DNA from: Herbihabitans rhizosphaerae
GTDB taxonomy: Bacteria; Actinomycetota; Actinomycetes; Mycobacteriales; Pseudonocardiaceae
Length of the DNA: 64,000 nt
Reading direction: 5' to 3'
NCBI RefSeq assembly: GCF_004216555.1
Contig: NZ_SGWQ01000007.1
Coordinates: 1 to 64,000, forward strand
Shown piece after piece: positions 61,669-64,000 of this stretch. Position 1 is the first letter of the stretch, and every line of letters starts with the position of its first letter. The position numbers were made by a program, and so were the translations under genes. The notes below the pieces were generated by a model, which worked only from the letters and a program-made list of their open reading frames with translations, ran no database searches and was not told the origin of the DNA.

Positions 61669-62999
61669 GCCTCTCCTCGTGAGATCAGTTTTCCGCGTGG
61701 GGTGTCGGCGATCCGCGTGCCGCGCAGCCAGGTTTCGCGCACCACCCCGGTCAGCGCGCGCCCCGCGTACGGGGTGACCGGGTTGCGGTGACGCAGGGCC
61801 GCCGGGTCGACGGTGAACTCCGCATCCGGTGCGAACACACAGAAGTCGGCGTCGGCGCCGACCTCGATCCTGCCCTTGCCGCGCAGGCCGGCCAGGTTCG
61901 CGGGCCGCTCCGCCATCCAGCGCACGACGTCGGCCAGCGTGTGGCCGCGCTCGCGCGCGCCGGTCCAGATGGCGGGTAGGCCGAGCTGCAGCGAGGAGAT
62001 TCCGCCCCAGGCAACGGAGAAATCACCCACGTCGAGTCGCTTCAGCTCGGGTGTGCAGGGGGAGTGGTCGGACACCACGCAGTCGATCAGCCCGTCGGTC
62101 AGCCCCTGCCACAGTAGTTCCCGGTTGCCCTCCTCGCGGATCGGCGGGCAGCACTTGTACTGCGTCGCGCCGTCCGCGATCTCCTCGGCGGTGAAGGTCA
62201 GATAGTGCGGGCAGGTCTCCACGGTGAGCCGCACGCCGTCGCGCCGGGCGTCGGCGATCATCGGCAGCGCGTCCGAACTGGACAGGTGCAGGATGTGCGC
62301 CCGGCAGCCGGTCAGCCGGGCCAGCTCGATCACCTGCTTGATCGCCAGGTTCTCCGCCTCGCGTGGGCGCGAACCCAGGAAGTCGGTGTAGGACACGCTG
62401 CTCGACGCCGGCGCGTGGTCGATCGTCGCGGCGTCCTCGGCGTGCACGATCATCAGGCCGTCGAACGAGGCCAGCTCGCGCATCGCCGATTCCAGCTCCT
62501 CGGCGCTCAGGTGCGGGAACTCGTCCACACCCGAGTGCAGCAGGAAGCACTTGAACCCGAACACGCCGGCGTCGTGCAGCGGACGCAGCGACTCGACGTT
62601 GCCCGGGACCGCGCCGCCCCAGAACCCGGTATCCACCCATACCTGTCCATCGGCCGCTGCGCGTTTCACCTCGAGTGCGGCGACGTCCACGGTCGGGGGA
62701 ATGCTGTTCAGCGGCATGTCCACGAGTGTTGTGACACCGCCTGCCGCGGCCGCTCGGGTGGCGGTCGCGAAGCCCTCCCACTCGGTCCGGCCTGGCTCGT
62801 TGACGTGCACATGTGTGTCGACAAGGCCCGGCAGCAGCACCTCGTCCTCGCCCAGCTCCACGACCTGGTTCGCGTGCCCGCCGGTCACGTAGTCCTCGAT
62901 CGTGGCGATCCGCCCGTCCCGGACGCCGACCCAGCAGGCGCGCTCGCCCTCGGGGGTGATCGCGCGTTTTGTCCGGAATGCCAGGTCGAAGTGGGTCAT
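61665..62999 (-). CDS. allB: Allantoinase
   Basis: This 444-residue amidohydrolase has the metal motif [18 protein letters not shown], a carboxylated-Lys region ([11 protein letters not shown]), [16 protein letters not shown] and CVVSDHSPC. These match bacterial AllB, which opens allantoin to allantoate. It lies between glycerate kinase and allantoicase with 4-bp overlaps on both sides. Confidence 0.94.
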   Translation of the reverse strand: MTHFDLAFRTKRAITPEGERACWVGVRDGRIATIEDYVTGGHANQVVELGEDEVLLPGLVDTHVHVNEPGRTEWEGFATATRAAAAGGVTTLVDMPLNSIPPTVDVAALEVKRAAADGQVWVDTGFWGGAVPGNVESLRPLHDAGVFGFKCFLLHSGVDEFPHLSAEELESAMRELASFDGLMIVHAEDAATIDHAPASSSVSYTDFLGSRPREAENLAIKQVIELARLTGCRAHILHLSSSDALPMIADARRDGVRLTVETCPHYLTFTAEEIADGATQYKCCPPIREEGNRELLWQGLTDGLIDCVVSDHSPCTPELKRLDVGDFSVAWGGISSLQLGLPAIWTGARERGHTLADVVRWMAERPANLAGLRGKGRIEVGADADFCVFAPDAEFTVDPAALRHRNPVTPYAGRALTGVVRETWLRGTRIADTPRGKLISRGEA

Positions 63000-64000
63000 G
63001 GAGAAACCTCCAAATGCTTGGCGAGGCGTTCGGCGGCGAGTCGTTCGAGCAGCGGACCCGCTTCCGTCATGCAGCGCCGGACATCGGGCTCGATATCGGT
63101 CAGCGCGTACATGGCTGCGAAGAGATCCACGTGGGCCACTTCAATACGTCCGGCGACGGCCACCACCGGCACCCCGGCCGCCGCCTCGGCAACCCCGGCG
63201 GGCGCTTTGCCGCGCAGGGTCTGCTCGTCCAGCGATCCTTCGCCGGTGACCACGAGCCGCGCGCCTGCCAGGTGCTTGCCGAACTCCAGCACGTCCAGCA
63301 GATAGCCGATCCCCGGACGCACCCGCGCGCGCAACACGGTCAGCGCGGCGAACCCGACACCGCCCGCCGCGCCGGCTCCTGGCAGGTTCGCGCCGTCCAC
63401 AGTGGACACTCGATGCACCGCCGTGGCCCACCGGGCGAGCGCGTTGTCCAGCAGGCGCACCTGGGTCGGGGTGGCGCCCTTCTGTGGCCCGTACACCGCC
63501 GCAGCACCGTTCGCGCCGAGCAGCGGGTTGTCCACGTCCGACGCGACCACGATCTCCGTGGTCCGGACGCCCGGGTGCAGCCCGTCCAGCTCGACTCTGT
63601 CCACTGTGGACAGTGCGGCGCCGCCCGGTGGCAGGTCTCGGCCCTCGGCGTCGAGCAGACGCGCGCCGAGCGCCTGGACCATCCCGGCGCCGCCGTCGGT
63701 GCACGCCGATCCGCCGAGCCCGAGTACGACGGTGCGCACGCCCGCGTCCAGCGCCGCGCGCACCACCTCACCCGTTCCGTACGACGTCGCGTGCAGCGGA
63801 TCGAGCACCGCGCCGGGCAGCCGCCGCAGCCCGGACACGTCGGCCAGCTCCACCACGGCGACCCCGTCCCGCACGGCGTACCCGGTGTCCACCGGCTCCC
63901 CGGTCGGCCCGGTCGCGCGGACCGGAACGTGCCGGAAACCGTTGGCCACCACCGCGTCCAGCGTGCCGTCACCGCCGTCGGCGACCGGCACCTCCCGCAC
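62996..64000 (-). CDS. Glycerate kinase, 5' end outside the window
   Basis: This is 334 residues of a GlxK/GarK-type glycerate kinase: [13 protein letters not shown] (near the usual N-terminus), [23 protein letters not shown] and [14 protein letters not shown]. The frame is open to the window edge and the first 30 or so residues (usually with SFKGTLS) are missing. It phosphorylates glycerate made from glyoxylate, so it drains the end product of purine breakdown into central metabolism. Two copies of the GTCCACTGTGGAC palindrome lie in this gene. It overlaps the allantoinase gene by 4 bp. Confidence 0.92.
   Translation of the reverse strand: MREVPVADGGDGTLDAVVANGFRHVPVRATGPTGEPVDTGYAVRDGVAVVELADVSGLRRLPGAVLDPLHATSYGTGEVVRAALDAGVRTVVLGLGGSACTDGGAGMVQALGARLLDAEGRDLPPGGAALSTVDRVELDGLHPGVRTTEIVVASDVDNPLLGANGAAAVYGPQKGATPTQVRLLDNALARWATAVHRVSTVDGANLPGAGAAGGVGFAALTVLRARVRPGIGYLLDVLEFGKHLAGARLVVTGEGSLDEQTLRGKAPAGVAEAAAGVPVVAVAGRIEVAHVDLFAAMYALTDIEPDVRRCMTEAGPLLERLAAERLAKHLEVSP
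63599..63611. repeat. Interspersed palindrome GTCCACTGTGGAC, last copy in window
   Basis: This is one of two copies within 217 bp in the glycerate kinase gene; the other is at 63395-63407. It is flanked by CT and AG, extending the palindrome to CTGTCCACTGTGGACAG. Confidence 0.65.

Noticed and set aside
1-64000. CRISPR array, tRNA or rRNA genes, insertion sequences
   Set aside because: No regularly spaced repeats, cloverleaf with CCA-type ends, or transposase motifs were seen on reading; a tRNA scan was not possible.

Overview
The window is high-GC actinomycete chromosomal DNA. The gene content suggests a Pseudonocardiales-type or related filamentous actinomycete: type I PKS, a LAL regulator, DUF5753/DUF6879 gene pairs, TTA-containing pathway genes and dense overlapping operons. 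The genus is inference only. There is no tRNA, rRNA, CRISPR array or intact insertion sequence that I can see.

Region 1 (1-31,150) is the right-hand part of a secondary-metabolite cluster that looks ansamycin-like. Three PKS genes (DH-KR-ACP tail; KS-AT-DH-KR-ACP; KS-AT-ACP) end in an arylamine N-acetyltransferase-fold amide synthase (RifF type) instead of a thioesterase. The amide synthase overlaps a FAD monooxygenase of the rif-orf19/MhpA type. Then come a MarR regulator and MFS exporter, an NADPH:FMN/quinone reductase, a macrolide-type glycosyltransferase and a divergent SDR epimerase. A tightly overlapping operon follows: ROK sugar kinase (possibly a RifN-like kanosamine kinase), a Met-rich membrane protein, a 1772-residue membrane-anchored multicopper oxidase and a CopD protein. 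A Tat-exported BBE-type flavin oxidase and a 917-residue LuxR/LAL activator close the region. The AHBA and early PKS genes, if present, lie left of the window. Two PKS genes and the LAL gene carry TTA codons, and several promoters share a CCCCTA-type motif.

Region 2 (31,150-42,800) is mosaic. It holds decayed TetR, SARP, wall-anchor-tail and DUF5753 fragments mixed with intact genes: an ATP-grasp ligase, a secreted EEP-family phosphohydrolase, a large secreted phosphodiester glycosidase/metallophosphoesterase, a Gfo/Idh/MocA oxidoreductase with a 3' frameshift, a methyltransferase and an APH-like kinase.

Region 3 (42,817-53,105, minus strand) is a ten-gene purine-catabolism operon. In transcription order it is OHCU decarboxylase, HIU hydrolase, uricase, xanthine dehydrogenase FAD and 2Fe-2S subunits, 8-oxoguanine-deaminase-type amidohydrolase, xanthine dehydrogenase Mo subunit, a permease fused to a degenerate OHCU-decarboxylase domain, guanine deaminase and XdhC. 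Region 5 (59,173-64,000) continues the pathway with a PucR regulator, allantoicase, allantoinase and glycerate kinase (5' end outside the window). Together they take guanine, xanthine and urate through allantoin and allantoate towards glyoxylate and glycerate.

Region 4 (53,296-59,060) lies between the two purine blocks as an island. It has a secreted propeller-like protein, a four-gene overlapping operon (radical SAM, DEDDh exonuclease, thymidylate-kinase-like protein, unknown 134-residue protein) and a 77-aa/DUF6879/XRE-DUF5753 cassette whose DUF6879 gene appears to start at CTG. The radical SAM operon is the least explained gene set. A 13-bp palindrome, GTCCACTGTGGAC, is scattered through coding sequence across the whole window.
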